DNA from: Allobosea sp. | Lineage (GTDB): Bacteria > Pseudomonadota > Alphaproteobacteria > Rhizobiales > Beijerinckiaceae | DNA: 64,000 nt | Assembly (NCBI RefSeq): GCF_017308015.1 | Contig: NZ_JAFKFW010000006.1 | Span: forward strand, 124,001 to 188,000 | Direction of reading: 5' to 3' | Shown: positions 1-7,711 of the stretch, piece by piece | Layout: each line of letters begins with the position of its first letter | Position numbering within the stretch: position 1 is the stretch's first letter | The notes under the pieces: generated by a model | Database searches by the model: none | Told to the model about the DNA's origin: nothing | Seen by the model: the letters and a program-made list of their open reading frames with translations, nothing else | Position numbers and translations under genes: made by a program

Positions 1-1
1 A

Positions 2-514
2 GGAATACTACCCTACCGCGTCTCCAGCGCGGTCAAGCGCGAGGTGCTCTGCAAGCTCGCGGCGCCGATCTGGAACGCTGCCAGCCAGGTGTCGCAGCCG
101 GCCGCGCAATCCGAGGTGATGAGGATCGCAGGGCGGATCATGAAGGCCATCATGGACACCTATGTCGATAATGGCGCCGGGTCGTTCACATTGCGCCATC
201 GCGGCTATTCCCCAAGCGGCATGCCGGCCTTCATCCTCGATCCCGATGCTGAGAGCGGTGCTTCCGGCGGCATGGTCGTGCACCGGCGTCAGCTTTGTGT
301 CGCCGGTATATTCTCGGCTGGCGTCGATTCGAAGCAGGTGAGTCACGCCAACTGGTTCGTGCACGAAATTGCGGTGCCGACCAGCGAGATCCTTTCGCAG
401 CTTAAAGCCCTGAAGGCGGCCGGCGGCGCGGTGGGCAAGGCTTATGATGATATCGAAGAGGCTCGGGCGCGATTGGAGGAAGATAACAAAAAGGATATTT
501 GCGAAAATGATTGA
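2..514 (+). CDS. Trypsin-fold serine peptidase-like protein, 5'-truncated by window edge
   Basis: The reading frame is open from base 2, so the true start lies outside the window; 170 codons are visible. The motif S-G-A-S-G-G at codons about 85-90 (serine codon 263-265) resembles the nucleophile loop of trypsin-fold peptidases (GDSGG in classic S1 enzymes, GxSGG in HtrA/trypsin-2 types). It is followed by the V-V-x(5)-C-V-A-G-I-F strand pattern typical after that serine. The C-terminal 40 residues are charged, helical and lysine-rich. The catalytic His and Asp would be upstream and cannot be checked. The gene ends 12 bp from the convergent protease gene at 527-1531, so two protease-like genes face each other. 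The end of the gene is much more AT-rich than most of the window. Peptidase activity is inferred. Confidence 0.6.
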   Translation, partial: GILPYRVSSAVKREVLCKLAAPIWNAASQVSQPAAQSEVMRIAGRIMKAIMDTYVDNGAGSFTLRHRGYSPSGMPAFILDPDAESGASGGMVVHRRQLCVAGIFSAGVDSKQVSHANWFVHEIAVPTSEILSQLKALKAAGGAVGKAYDDIEEARARLEEDNKKDICEND

Positions 515-526
515 TGATATTAATGT

Positions 527-1531
527 TTATTGGTTTTCTGGAAGTTTTTCCCAATATTGAATCAAGAAACTGAATTTAACGCCATGGGTAGATAGCCAGG
601 ACATTACAGAATTTCGTGAAATAATTGTATAAATACCGCCGCCGCCGCAATGTTGATCGGAATAGGGCTGTGCGAAGGGCGCTGCCCGCGATGTCACGCC
701 GACCAACACTAAGGCAGGGTCGTGAGAGACCTCACGGGTCACGTTTGTTATCTTTGGTTCCGACATCCACACCTGAGCGATCACCGGCCCGCCGCTATCT
801 CCGCCACAGCTGTCGCTGGGGCGACTCGACCCTGCGTCGGCGGCCAGCACGAACTCCTCGAAGGGCGCGCAATAGCGCCACCATATCCGCTCCGCGCAGT
901 CGCGTGTCACGACCGGGACTTCCGCCTTCATTCGTCGACCGATCTCTCCCGTTTCGGTATAGCCATAGCCGACTGCGACCAACCCAGCTCCGACCCGCGT
1001 TTCGGTCGTCAGATTCGACCAGGGCAGCGTCCCTTCCTCAGTCCGCGTTAGCTTTGTATCGCCGCGCGGCGGCAGGACTTTCGATGTTCTGAGCAGCGCA
1101 AGGTCCTTGCCGAAAGCGCCGCCGCCACTGCACCAGCGCTGATCGAAGAGAATGGGTACGCCGATGATGCCGACCTCTACCGCAGAAGCTTGCTTGCGCT
1201 GGCGCAGATCGGGCGAATTACTGAGCACGTAAGTGCTGGGATCGCCGCAGCCGCAATGTCCGGCTGTCAGCACATGCTGGCTGTCGAGCTGCGTCCCGGT
1301 GCATAGTTTCGTTTCGCCTCCGCTCGTTTTGTAGCGTATCGCGTAGACGCTCTCGAGCTTCACCTCGGGAAAGGCATGGGTCATTCGAGTGCGGGCCGTG
1401 CCCGTGCGCGAATTGAACAGATCCGAAACCTGCTTGCCTGTCGCGCGGTCGAAACCTTGCGCATGCGCCGCAGCCGCAGCCAGCAGTGCGGCGGCAAGGA
1501 ACGACAGGAAGATGCCGCACCATCGCATCAT
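527..1531 (-). CDS. Secreted trypsin-like (S1) serine protease
   Basis: A 334-residue exported protease. Residues 1-25 form a signal peptide: MMRWC, a long Leu/Ala core and an A-H-A-Q cleavage region. The triad is visible: His92 in TAGHC, Asp143 in GKDLALL and Ser246 in GGDSGGPV. Several Cys residues near these loops (CTGTQ, HCGCG, DSCGG, QHCGGG) suggest disulfides, fitting a periplasmic or extracellular location. The start at 1531 is preferred because its ATG overlaps the TGA of the upstream lipoprotein gene; a TTG six codons earlier is also in frame but would precede the signal peptide awkwardly. It is the last gene of a four-gene minus-strand operon. The protease probably acts with, or on, the co-encoded exported proteins; that link is inference. 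Confidence 0.85.
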   Translation of the reverse strand: MMRWCGIFLSFLAAALLAAAAAHAQGFDRATGKQVSDLFNSRTGTARTRMTHAFPEVKLESVYAIRYKTSGGETKLCTGTQLDSQHVLTAGHCGCGDPSTYVLSNSPDLRQRKQASAVEVGIIGVPILFDQRWCSGGGAFGKDLALLRTSKVLPPRGDTKLTRTEEGTLPWSNLTTETRVGAGLVAVGYGYTETGEIGRRMKAEVPVVTRDCAERIWWRYCAPFEEFVLAADAGSSRPSDSCGGDSGGPVIAQVWMSEPKITNVTREVSHDPALVLVGVTSRAAPFAQPYSDQHCGGGGIYTIISRNSVMSWLSTHGVKFSFLIQYWEKLPENQ

Positions 1532-2787
1532 CGGCTCTCGTTCTGCCAACGCTCAAGGCATTTATCCGATGCCGTGCCGTTGTCGATGCAGGAATTGACG
1601 AAAGTCTCCATCGCATGGTTGGCAAGCGCGCTGCGGCCGGAGGCGCTACGCGACGGCTCGACAGTCGCATCGCGTTGAGCTTCAGGCGCGAGCGCGCGCT
1701 GCCGTGCCAGCATGAACGCGGTCTGCGCTGCGATCAGGTCGCCCTGCGCCTTGATCTTGTCGGATTGCGCGACCAGCAACTTGCTCTCCTGGCTGGCCTG
1801 AATAATCCGCAAGGTGATGATCTGGCCGGGGATATCGACAACGGCCCGCGCGAAATCGAGCGGGATCTGCGACAAGCCGAGCAGCTCGGATTTTTTATCG
1901 ACGCTCACATCGGTCAGGACGCCATCGTCGAACTTGAGCTGTGTCGTGCGTGTCGCGAAGGCCGCCCGCTCGACGCCGATCGACACGACCGGCGCGAGAT
2001 CGGGAAAAGCATGTGCCTCGCGTTGATGTAGCGACCAAGCCCCGCGGCCATAAGGATCGGCCTTGCGCAACACCGTAACCATGTGAGTCAGCAGCGGGCG
2101 ATACAGCACTCCGCGCGCGGCTTCCGCCTGCGGCACCGGCTGCAGGCGCGCAGTCTCCGCCTCCGGCATGAAACTGGGGGAGCCTCGCCTGTCGCAATAA
2201 GCCTCGGCTCCGGCGCCCCCGACCGGGACATGGACTCCTTCGACGACGATGCAGAGGCCATAGTCCCGCAAGGCCGTTTTGATCCGGCCATAGGCGAGCG
2301 GATCGAACGGATCGAAGCTGAGCGGCTCAGGCGGTGCAAGTTTGCGGCCCAAGGTCGCGTTTCGCGCGCCGGCTGCGATGGCGACGTTCTTGCCTGTCTC
2401 GATCAGTTTTTTAGCGATCTCGACGGATTGGTCTTCAGCCACCGTTCCGATCGATTGAAGTAGCCCCGTCGTGCTGATCTTGGCGACCAGCTGGTCGTTC
2501 GACGTCGCCAAGGATACGTAATCGAGGCATTGCACCGGGCCGCGCCCCATCGGCACCGGGCTGATTTTCGTCACGGCAAAGCCGCCCCCGGCTGCCTCGG
2601 TGATCGTAACGCGCAGATCGCGACCCGGCAGGCGATAGCCGGGCATGGCGCCCGAGCAAGAGATCGTGTCGTCCAGCCTGGCCGTGCGGGTCTCGACCAT
2701 GCTGGCGCAGCCCGCGACGCTCAGGGCGAGCAGTGCGCCAACATGGAAGGAGTGCCGTGTTCTAGGCGGGAGCATGCGCTGATCCAT
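1528..2787 (-). CDS. Predicted lipoprotein, paralogue of the gene at 2803-4158
   Basis: 419 residues with a lipobox (L-S-V-A-G-C, Cys27), so probably lipid-anchored. I do not recognise the family. It shares a layout with the next gene upstream: an N-terminal domain with spaced Cys residues, an F-D-P-F-D-P motif (residues 158-163), a following G-x-C-x-V and YC pair, a G-x-x-Y-R-P motif, a stretch ending in I-x-L-R-I, and a C-terminal charged Gln/Lys/Ala-rich helix likely to form a coiled coil. Its stop overlaps the start of the downstream protease gene, so the two are translationally coupled. Tandem duplication followed by divergence is the simplest explanation for the pair. Confidence 0.75.
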   Translation of the reverse strand: MDQRMLPPRTRHSFHVGALLALSVAGCASMVETRTARLDDTISCSGAMPGYRLPGRDLRVTITEAAGGGFAVTKISPVPMGRGPVQCLDYVSLATSNDQLVAKISTTGLLQSIGTVAEDQSVEIAKKLIETGKNVAIAAGARNATLGRKLAPPEPLSFDPFDPLAYGRIKTALRDYGLCIVVEGVHVPVGGAGAEAYCDRRGSPSFMPEAETARLQPVPQAEAARGVLYRPLLTHMVTVLRKADPYGRGAWSLHQREAHAFPDLAPVVSIGVERAAFATRTTQLKFDDGVLTDVSVDKKSELLGLSQIPLDFARAVVDIPGQIITLRIIQASQESKLLVAQSDKIKAQGDLIAAQTAFMLARQRALAPEAQRDATVEPSRSASGRSALANHAMETFVNSCIDNGTASDKCLERWQNESR

Positions 2788-2802
2788 TCTGAGTTACGGC
2801 TC

Positions 2803-4158
2803 TCATGTGCCGCATGCGGCTTTCTGGAGTTGCGAAAACTCGGCAGGCTTGGCTGACACAAAGTTGAGCCCATTGCCTTCCCCTATCGGCGTCGAAGTGA
2901 ACTCTTTGGGGTTCTCGCCGACCAGAATTGTCGCGTCGTTCATCTCGATGATTTTGCGTTGCAGATCGAGAACCTGCTTCTCGGCGAGCGCCAGGGTCTT
3001 GTCGCGCTCCGCCGCGCCGATCCGGATCGAGATGATGCGCTCCGGCAAGGAGACCAGGCTGCGCGATATCTCGAGCGGGATCTCGACGAAGCCGGCGACC
3101 TCGCTGGTCGTGGACAGACAACTCGTGACCAGAGCGCCTTCGTCGAACAGGAAGGCGGCGCGCCTGCCCGCGAAGATGTTGCGGCCGATCTGCAGAGACA
3201 GCACGGGCGAGAGGTTCTCGAGCTCCTTGACCTCGGTCGTCCAAAGCCGCCATGGCTCGCGGCCGCCGCGATCGGGCTTTGCGTAGAGGGCCGCGGTGTA
3301 GCTGGTGCGCGGCCGATACATCAGCCCCGAAACCGGCAGTGGCTGCTTCTGCTCGCGCATCGCAACATAGCTTGCCGCGACGGCCGGGGGATTGGCCGCC
3401 GCGCTGCCGGGGTTGTTGCAATAGCGCTGCAGGCCGTCGGGATCGTGGAAGGTGTACCCGTCGATGACCAGGCAATAGCCCGCTGCGGTGAGCCGGGTAT
3501 TGGCGCGCGCCGAATCATGCGGGTCGAACGGGTCGAACGTGAGCGTTTCGGTGAACGCCGCCGGCGCTGTCGTTCGTAATGCCCCGGCTCTGGATTTCGG
3601 ATCGAACCTCGGATCGCCCGAGATCGCGATGAACGCGGTTCTGATCAGGCGCGCGGCGATCTCCCCGCTGCGATCGATGCTGTTGGCCAGCACCGCCCCG
3701 AGGAAAGGCGTCTGCTCGGGCAAAGCCTTGGCGTTCAGGTCCAGGGGAGCTTTGGCCTGGGCAAGCCCGGTCTGTCCGCGGACGGCCTTGAGAATCTGGA
3801 TATTGTCTTCGGCCGTCGGCGAGGAAGTGAAATCGAGACAGACCTGCTCGTCGGGAACGCGAACCGTACCGATATAGCGCTTCGGATCATCGGCCGTCGC
3901 GCCGCCGGATGAGGTGAGCGTGGTATTGCCCTCTACGTTGGTGGTCAGGGTGAGCGTCAGCAATCCCTTCGGCAGGGCGTAGCTGCCGAGCTGAGAGCGG
4001 CAATTCGTACCGCCTGCCAATCCGGTATAGGCGACAGGTTCGATCCGCCGGCTTTCTGCGACATTGGTGCAACTGCCCACCGCGAGTCCGAGAAAGGCGA
4101 TGACGAGGGCGCGCGTATCGCGCCTCGCCCAAGTGCGATGCTGTGCCGTCCCACTCAT
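2803..4158 (-). CDS. Predicted lipoprotein, paralogue of the gene at 1528-2787
   Basis: 451 residues with an N-terminal hydrophobic segment ending in a lipobox (L-A-V-G-S-C, Cys30). Family not recognised. It repeats the architecture of its neighbour: F-D-P-F-D-P at 208-213, then G-Y-C-L-V and R-Y-C, then G-L-M-Y-R-P, and a segment ending in I-S-I-R-I-G before a charged helix (E-R-D-K-T-L-A-L-A-E-K) likely to be a coiled coil. The C-terminus adds about 45 residues the paralogue lacks. The ATG overlaps the stop of the 4155-5477 gene by four bases (ATGA), and 15 bp separate its stop from the next start. Operon membership suggests the two lipoproteins work together with the exported protease, perhaps as a heteromer; this is inference. 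Confidence 0.75.
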   Translation of the reverse strand: MSGTAQHRTWARRDTRALVIAFLGLAVGSCTNVAESRRIEPVAYTGLAGGTNCRSQLGSYALPKGLLTLTLTTNVEGNTTLTSSGGATADDPKRYIGTVRVPDEQVCLDFTSSPTAEDNIQILKAVRGQTGLAQAKAPLDLNAKALPEQTPFLGAVLANSIDRSGEIAARLIRTAFIAISGDPRFDPKSRAGALRTTAPAAFTETLTFDPFDPHDSARANTRLTAAGYCLVIDGYTFHDPDGLQRYCNNPGSAAANPPAVAASYVAMREQKQPLPVSGLMYRPRTSYTAALYAKPDRGGREPWRLWTTEVKELENLSPVLSLQIGRNIFAGRRAAFLFDEGALVTSCLSTTSEVAGFVEIPLEISRSLVSLPERIISIRIGAAERDKTLALAEKQVLDLQRKIIEMNDATILVGENPKEFTSTPIGEGNGLNFVSAKPAEFSQLQKAACGT

Positions 4159-5477
4159 TGTGGGGCGCCCACAGCAAGGGGCGTGGATGATTTCTTGGCG
4201 TCAGGTTCGTTGACCGTGCACTGCAAGGTCTGCGTACTTCCCGCACCCGACATCAGAACTGCGCGCTGGAATGTGCCGACTCTTCTTCCGCCCTTGCCTT
4301 GCGCCTTCCCGTCATAGGTCGTCGCGAGGACATCCCATTCGTCATCCGTGGTTCTGAGGCATTCGAAATGGACAACGGTCCCCTTGATGCTCGCGTCGGC
4401 ATGCGGAACCGGATCGTAGCCGCACAGGTCACTGATACTGGTTCCGAGGGAGCAGATCTGTTTGCCCATGCATTTCGCCCGGACTGCGCGGGTCGAAATG
4501 CAGGATCGGCTGGTGCGGCGCTCGAAGCCCGCCGGCGATGAGTGTTGATAAGCTGCCAGTCGAGGAAGCAGCTGATCGATATCGCCCGTCCAGGCATCGA
4601 GGATATAAAGTCGAGGTACGTTCGGTTTGCGCAACAGGGTAGAAAGCTGGTCATGAATCGCCAGCAGCGACGCCAGCAGCGCCTTGTCGGCGTTCGCATC
4701 GAGGCGCATCTTCGTGGCTGCGTCTTTCAGCAGTTGCTCCAGTGGCTGAGCGATGCTTTTCAAGGCGCTTTCCTGTTGCCGCGCCTTCAGTGCTTCGGAC
4801 TGATACTTGGTCAGCAGCTCCTGTAGCTGGCGATGCAAGTCGGGACCGACATTTGTCGACGCATTGATCGTGCTGGCGAGATGGCCCGCGAATGCTGCAG
4901 CCGCGGCATTGTCGCGCGCTGCGTAAGTCTTCGCCAGTTCGCCAATGACCTCCCGCAGAGCTGCATTGCCGAAATCGGAAGTGGGCATCGTTTTGGTCGC
5001 CTGTTCGACGAACTCCGCGAACAAGGCGGGTCTCGCTGCGTCATTCAAAGTGAGGATGAGGCTTTTGATCAGTGCCCGCGCGTCCGTAGCGCGCCGTCCC
5101 TCGAGCAGGCCGCAAGGTGCTTGGTCGCAATTCGCTTCGACGACGATCTTGGCGCGACTGAGCCAAATCTCGAGCCACGCTGCTCGTTCCGCGTCCAGCG
5201 TACCTGGGCGCTTGTCGAGTGGTGCAAGACTTGCGATGAACTCGCGCGCAGCCTTCAGGAGCGCCATCTCCGGGACGAGCCTCTCGTCCTTGAGCAGGGC
5301 TTCAAGCTGGCTGCGGGCATCGATCAGCTGCTTCTCGACCGAGGCTTGCGTTGGCGGGGTTTCGCCAAGGACCGAGGGCGTCGGTGCGATCAGGGCTGCC
5401 GCGATCAGGAAGGTCCTGGCAGCTTTGGCGAGCCACTGACACATGTTGCCGTTGCTGCACGCTATACCGCCGCCGGG
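4155..5477 (-). CDS. Exported helical protein with Cys-rich C-terminal domain, unknown function
   Basis: About 440 residues; first gene of the minus-strand secreted-protein operon. I chose the ATG at 5477 because AGGAG lies eight bases upstream; the ATG at 5495 has no visible ribosome site. A hydrophobic segment (F-L-I-A-A-A-L-I-A) ends with a likely cleavage site near V-L-G-E. The mature protein begins with about 260 residues of charged helices rich in Leu, Ala and Glu. It then changes to a roughly 150-residue domain with at least six Cys residues (SCIST, KCMG, ICSL, LCGY, FECL, LQC), consistent with disulfides outside the cytoplasm. No family recognised. Context suggests a partner or substrate of the downstream protease and lipoproteins. 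Confidence 0.65.
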   Translation of the reverse strand, partial: PGGGIACSNGNMCQWLAKAARTFLIAAALIAPTPSVLGETPPTQASVEKQLIDARSQLEALLKDERLVPEMALLKAAREFIASLAPLDKRPGTLDAERAAWLEIWLSRAKIVVEANCDQAPCGLLEGRRATDARALIKSLILTLNDAARPALFAEFVEQATKTMPTSDFGNAALREVIGELAKTYAARDNAAAAAFAGHLASTINASTNVGPDLHRQLQELLTKYQSEALKARQQESALKSIAQPLEQLLKDAATKMRLDANADKALLASLLAIHDQLSTLLRKPNVPRLYILDAWTGDIDQLLPRLAAYQHSSPAGFERRTSRSCISTRAVRAKCMGKQICSLGTSISDLCGYDPVPHADASIKGTVVHFECLRTTDDEWDVLATTYDGKAQGKGGRRVGTFQRAVLMSGAGSTQTLQCTVNEPDAKKSSTPLAVGAPQ

Positions 5478-5689
5478 CATAAGTGCTCTCCTCATTTAAC
5501 GTAAGGTGATATCCTTTCATCAACTCGCTCAATCGGCCCGTGATCGAGCCAGGGGTTGTCCACAATTTATGCATCGAGAATCAACAGGCCGCGATGCAAG
5601 GTTTCTGCGCGCATTTCATCAGAAGCGGCCTTCGGCAGAGGCGTGTTCGTGTTAACGGCGATGAGGTCGACTTCCGACCGTCGTCAAAT

Positions 5690-5715
5690 TGTTCCACTCG
5701 TGCGACGCTGGAACA
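5690..5715. repeat. Inverted repeat, 7-bp perfect arms
   Basis: TGTTCCA (5690-5696) and TGGAACA (5709-5715) are perfect inverted arms separated by 12 bp. It could be a regulator-binding site or the scar of a lost element. No gene starts within 150 bp on either side except the operon beginning at 5477. Confidence 0.35.
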
Positions 5716-5743
5716 TGACTCCTGACCGAATTCGGCCCCACTG

Positions 5744-5767
5744 AACCCGATATCGCCATCGGGTTTT
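5744..5767 (+). terminator. Intrinsic terminator-like hairpin
   Basis: AACCCGAT (5744-5751) pairs perfectly with ATCGGGTT (5758-5765) around a six-base loop. Read on the plus strand the stem ends in TTTT. No plus-strand gene now precedes it, so it may be a relic of a deleted gene, or it may work weakly for the minus-strand remnant ending at 5907. Confidence 0.4.
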
Positions 5768-5906
5768 GAAGCCCAGTGATCGATAAACTGACTTCGGTGT
5801 CGTCCGCGTTTTCGAACTGACTGCAGGCGAAGCTGCATATGCGGACGCTCTACGAACCTGTCGCAAGGCAGGCATCGTAAGCGTCGGAGATGGGCCATTC
5901 GCGGCC

Positions 5907-6323
5907 CTATTTGGCTGGCGGAACTGCTCCCTCCGCCCCCTGTATTAGCTCGTATGGCTCAGCCCCTATTGCCCTCGCAATGGCGATGTACTCGGCCACG
6001 TCGAGCCGCCGTCCCTCCAGCCCGAGCAACTGCGTGAGCCGCTTCAAACCTTTGCCCGTGCCAGGACGAGGTAGCGCACCAAAGCCCGACGGGCGACGAA
6101 AGCGGACATGATCGGCTCGACCAATCGTCCAACCGGAGCGTCTGACCAGGATGCGGTCTCCGTTCGGCCAGCAGGGGTCCAACACCAGCTGATCGTTATC
6201 CCTCGCCCAGCGCAGGTGGATCGAGACCGGCGACAGGGTGTGCAGAGCGTTCGCCTCCAAATTGTCGAGGAGCTCTGTCAATGGCTCATGCTTGAGCGGC
6301 TTGCCGGTGCCGCGAAGCACCAT
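5907..6323 (-). pseudogene. Chimeric remnant: phage-type primase/helicase segment fused to XRE-repressor C-terminus
   Basis: 138 codons from an ATG at 6323, in the same frame as the primase fragments upstream. Residues about 1-103 contain the pattern L-x-x-L-E-A-x-A, V-S-I-H-L-R, then G-W-x-I...V-R-F-R-R-P-S-G followed by L-P-R-P-G-T-G. I recognise this from the middle of phage/island primase-helicase proteins. From about residue 104 the text changes to R-R-L-D-V-A-E-Y-I-A-I-A-R-A-I-G, the usual tail of an XRE-family repressor after its helix-turn-helix. The repressor's own DNA-binding part is missing. A deletion joining two genes near 6010 explains this. Codons directly upstream of the ATG (6324-6359) also read on in frame as homologous-looking protein. 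Confidence 0.6.
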
Positions 6324-6359
6324 CAGGCGGAAGAACGCCTTGCTCGGCGTCGACCTGAG

Positions 6360-6764
6360 CTAGTGATAGATGACACCACCGCCCGCCTGCGGGATGCCGA
6401 CGAAGATTTCGCCGTTCTGGTCCGCGACGGCTTCGATGCCATTGCGCTGAACCCCCTTGAGAGCGATCGCCGACTGCGATTGAGGCTGTCCGCGTTTGGT
6501 TGGCTTGTCGAAATCCTTCGACAAAGCACCGGAAACCATCCCCTCCACTTCGTCGAGGGTATCACCCTCGTAGTCGGTTGGCAGGGCAGCTGCGATCAGC
6601 TCTCTAATGTAGTCGAAATTCTGGCTGAAACGCACGATCCGGGCGACAAGGTCGCGCGTGGGGATATGCGTGCCGGTTGCTCGCATCACCTCCAGCGTCA
6701 GCTCTGACGTGAAAAGAAGGTCGAGTAGCCCGATCGGAATCGGGCGCTGTCCGCGCAATTGCAT
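6360..6764 (-). CDS. Primase C-terminal (PriCT-like) fragment
   Basis: 134 codons. The ATG follows the tandem TGA-TAA that ends the upstream fragment without any gap, all in one frame. The motif R-I-V-R-F-S...I-R-E-L-I-A-A-A-L-P-T-D-Y-E-G-D-T-L-D-E-V resembles the small helical domain that follows the prim-pol domain in phage and island primases. The end (Q-N-G-E-I-F-V-G-I-P) leads into the segment at 5907-6323, but a TAG at 6360-6362 interrupts. It may be translated as a separate piece by re-initiation, but more likely belongs to a decayed primase gene. Confidence 0.55.
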   Translation of the reverse strand: MQLRGQRPIPIGLLDLLFTSELTLEVMRATGTHIPTRDLVARIVRFSQNFDYIRELIAAALPTDYEGDTLDEVEGMVSGALSKDFDKPTKRGQPQSQSAIALKGVQRNGIEAVADQNGEIFVGIPQAGGGVIYH

Positions 6765-6767
6765 TTA

Positions 6768-7295
6768 TCAGTCCTCGATCAGAGGGAGGTTGGTGTATTC
6801 GACATCGAGCAAGCTCGACCCGACCCAGCGATAGGGCCTGCCGTTAGGGTGGATCGTCGGTGGCAGGACACAGAACTTCTGGTCGACAAGCAGTTCGCCG
6901 ACCTTCACGGTCTCGCCGCCGACTTTGACCGAATAGGCCCGGTTGGCATTCTCGGCCGTCACCCGGGCGAAGTAGACGATGCCGCGAGCCCCGATCCGTC
7001 CGCTCGGCGGATTCATCAGCACCGCTTGCGCCAGCCTGACGAAGCGGTCGTCGTCGATATCGAGTGCGCCGAGCCGCTAGCCGTCGGGGAACAGCGAGCC
7101 CATCACAACGCCTATCCCCATCCCGGCGTAGTCACTCAGCCAGCGCCGGAATGCCTCCGATGAGACCTTGGTGTCCGGCACCTGCCAATTTTTCATCGGC
7201 GGCCGCTTCTGGCCAAGCACAACGGGCCGCGGCCAGAAACCCGCCTCTCGGTAGGCTTGGACGTTCTCTGCAAAGATATTCACGGGGCTGTTCAT
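6768..7295 (-). pseudogene. Bifunctional DNA primase/polymerase N-terminal domain, interrupted by in-frame TAG
   Basis: Starts at ATG 7295. The first 72 codons read as a prim-pol N-terminus: A-Y-R-E-A-G-F-W-P-R-P-V, then G-Q-K-R-P-P-M-K-N-W, then G-I-G-V-V-M-G. A TAG at 7077-7079 interrupts between F-P-D-G and R-L-G-A-L-D-I-D-D-D, which carries the acidic metal-binding motif of archaeo-eukaryotic-type primases. The frame then continues 102 codons to TGA at 6768-6770, followed by TAA. A single C-to-A change in a TCG serine codon would produce the TAG. Prim-pol proteins of this kind start replication of phages and integrative elements. The gene belongs to the decayed module at 5.9-8.7 kb. Confidence 0.65.
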
Positions 7296-7392
7296 GGGAA
7301 AATTCCAATGGGAAGCCGCCCGCGCGCTCGAGGAGCGACAGCTAAAGGACGGCGAATTGCGGAAAGGGGTGATCGGACTTGGCCGACGGAAG

Positions 7393-7416
7393 CTTCGCCC
7401 CGATGACGGGGCGAAG
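7393..7416 (-). terminator. Perfect 10-bp hairpin downstream of small gene
   Basis: CTTCGCCCCG (7393-7402) pairs with CGGGGCGAAG (7407-7416) around an ATGA loop. It lies ten bases past the stop of the 7426-7632 gene on the minus strand. There is no T-run on the minus strand; the plus strand shows TTGTTG. Likely a transcript end or a 3' stabilising stem. Confidence 0.45.
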
Positions 7417-7425
7417 TTGTTGTGG

Positions 7426-7632
7426 TCAGCGGCGATAGCGGCTGGGGAGGATGATTACGAGATCGTCTTCCGGGCGCCGCGGCTCGATGACGATGTAGCC
7501 ACTGGCATAGTAGGTCGCACGCCGTCCCTTGGCGGCGTCCAACTGCTCTTCAATCGGAGGAACATAACCGGGGAGGGCCCGGAGTTCCTCATCAGTCATG
7601 GAGTCTTCAGGTGAGTACGGAAATTCGTTCAC
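7426..7632 (-). CDS. Small acidic/basic protein of phage-like module, unknown
   Basis: 68 residues, ATG at 7632. The N-terminal half is acidic (S-P-E-D-S-M-T-D-E-E-L) and the C-terminal half basic (K-G-R-R, E-P-R-R, S-R-Y-R-R). No family recognised and no membrane segment or signal. It sits between the excisionase-like gene and the broken primase, where islands of this type often carry short accessory genes. Followed by a strong hairpin. Confidence 0.4.
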   Translation of the reverse strand: MNEFPYSPEDSMTDEELRALPGYVPPIEEQLDAAKGRRATYYASGYIVIEPRRPEDDLVIILPSRYRR

Positions 7633-7711
7633 TGGAAGTGCCTTTCAGATGAGTTTCCCCGATCGCAGAAGCTGTTGCTTCCACGGCAGGGAGTGCAGAT
7701 TTTCGGGAGTG

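Larger units (their letters stand above)
5478..5906. other. Intergenic region between secreted-protein operon and phage-like remnants
   Basis: No credible gene is seen. The stretch contains an inverted repeat at 5690-5715 and a terminator-like hairpin at 5744-5767. A short open stretch on the plus strand around 5810-5945 has no recognisable start and ends quickly, so I treat it as debris. The promoter of the secreted-protein operon should lie within the first 100 bases, but I see no convincing -35/-10 pair. Confidence 0.4.

Noticed and set aside
5550-5562. TTGTCCACAA as a DnaA box or origin
   Set aside because: A single imperfect box without neighbours, AT-rich unwinding region or replication genes other than a broken phage primase.
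5907-7295. Amber recoding by a phage as the main explanation for the stops
   Set aside because: A TGA-TAA tandem also interrupts, and a deletion junction follows, so ordinary decay is simpler. Kept only as an alternative in the findings.
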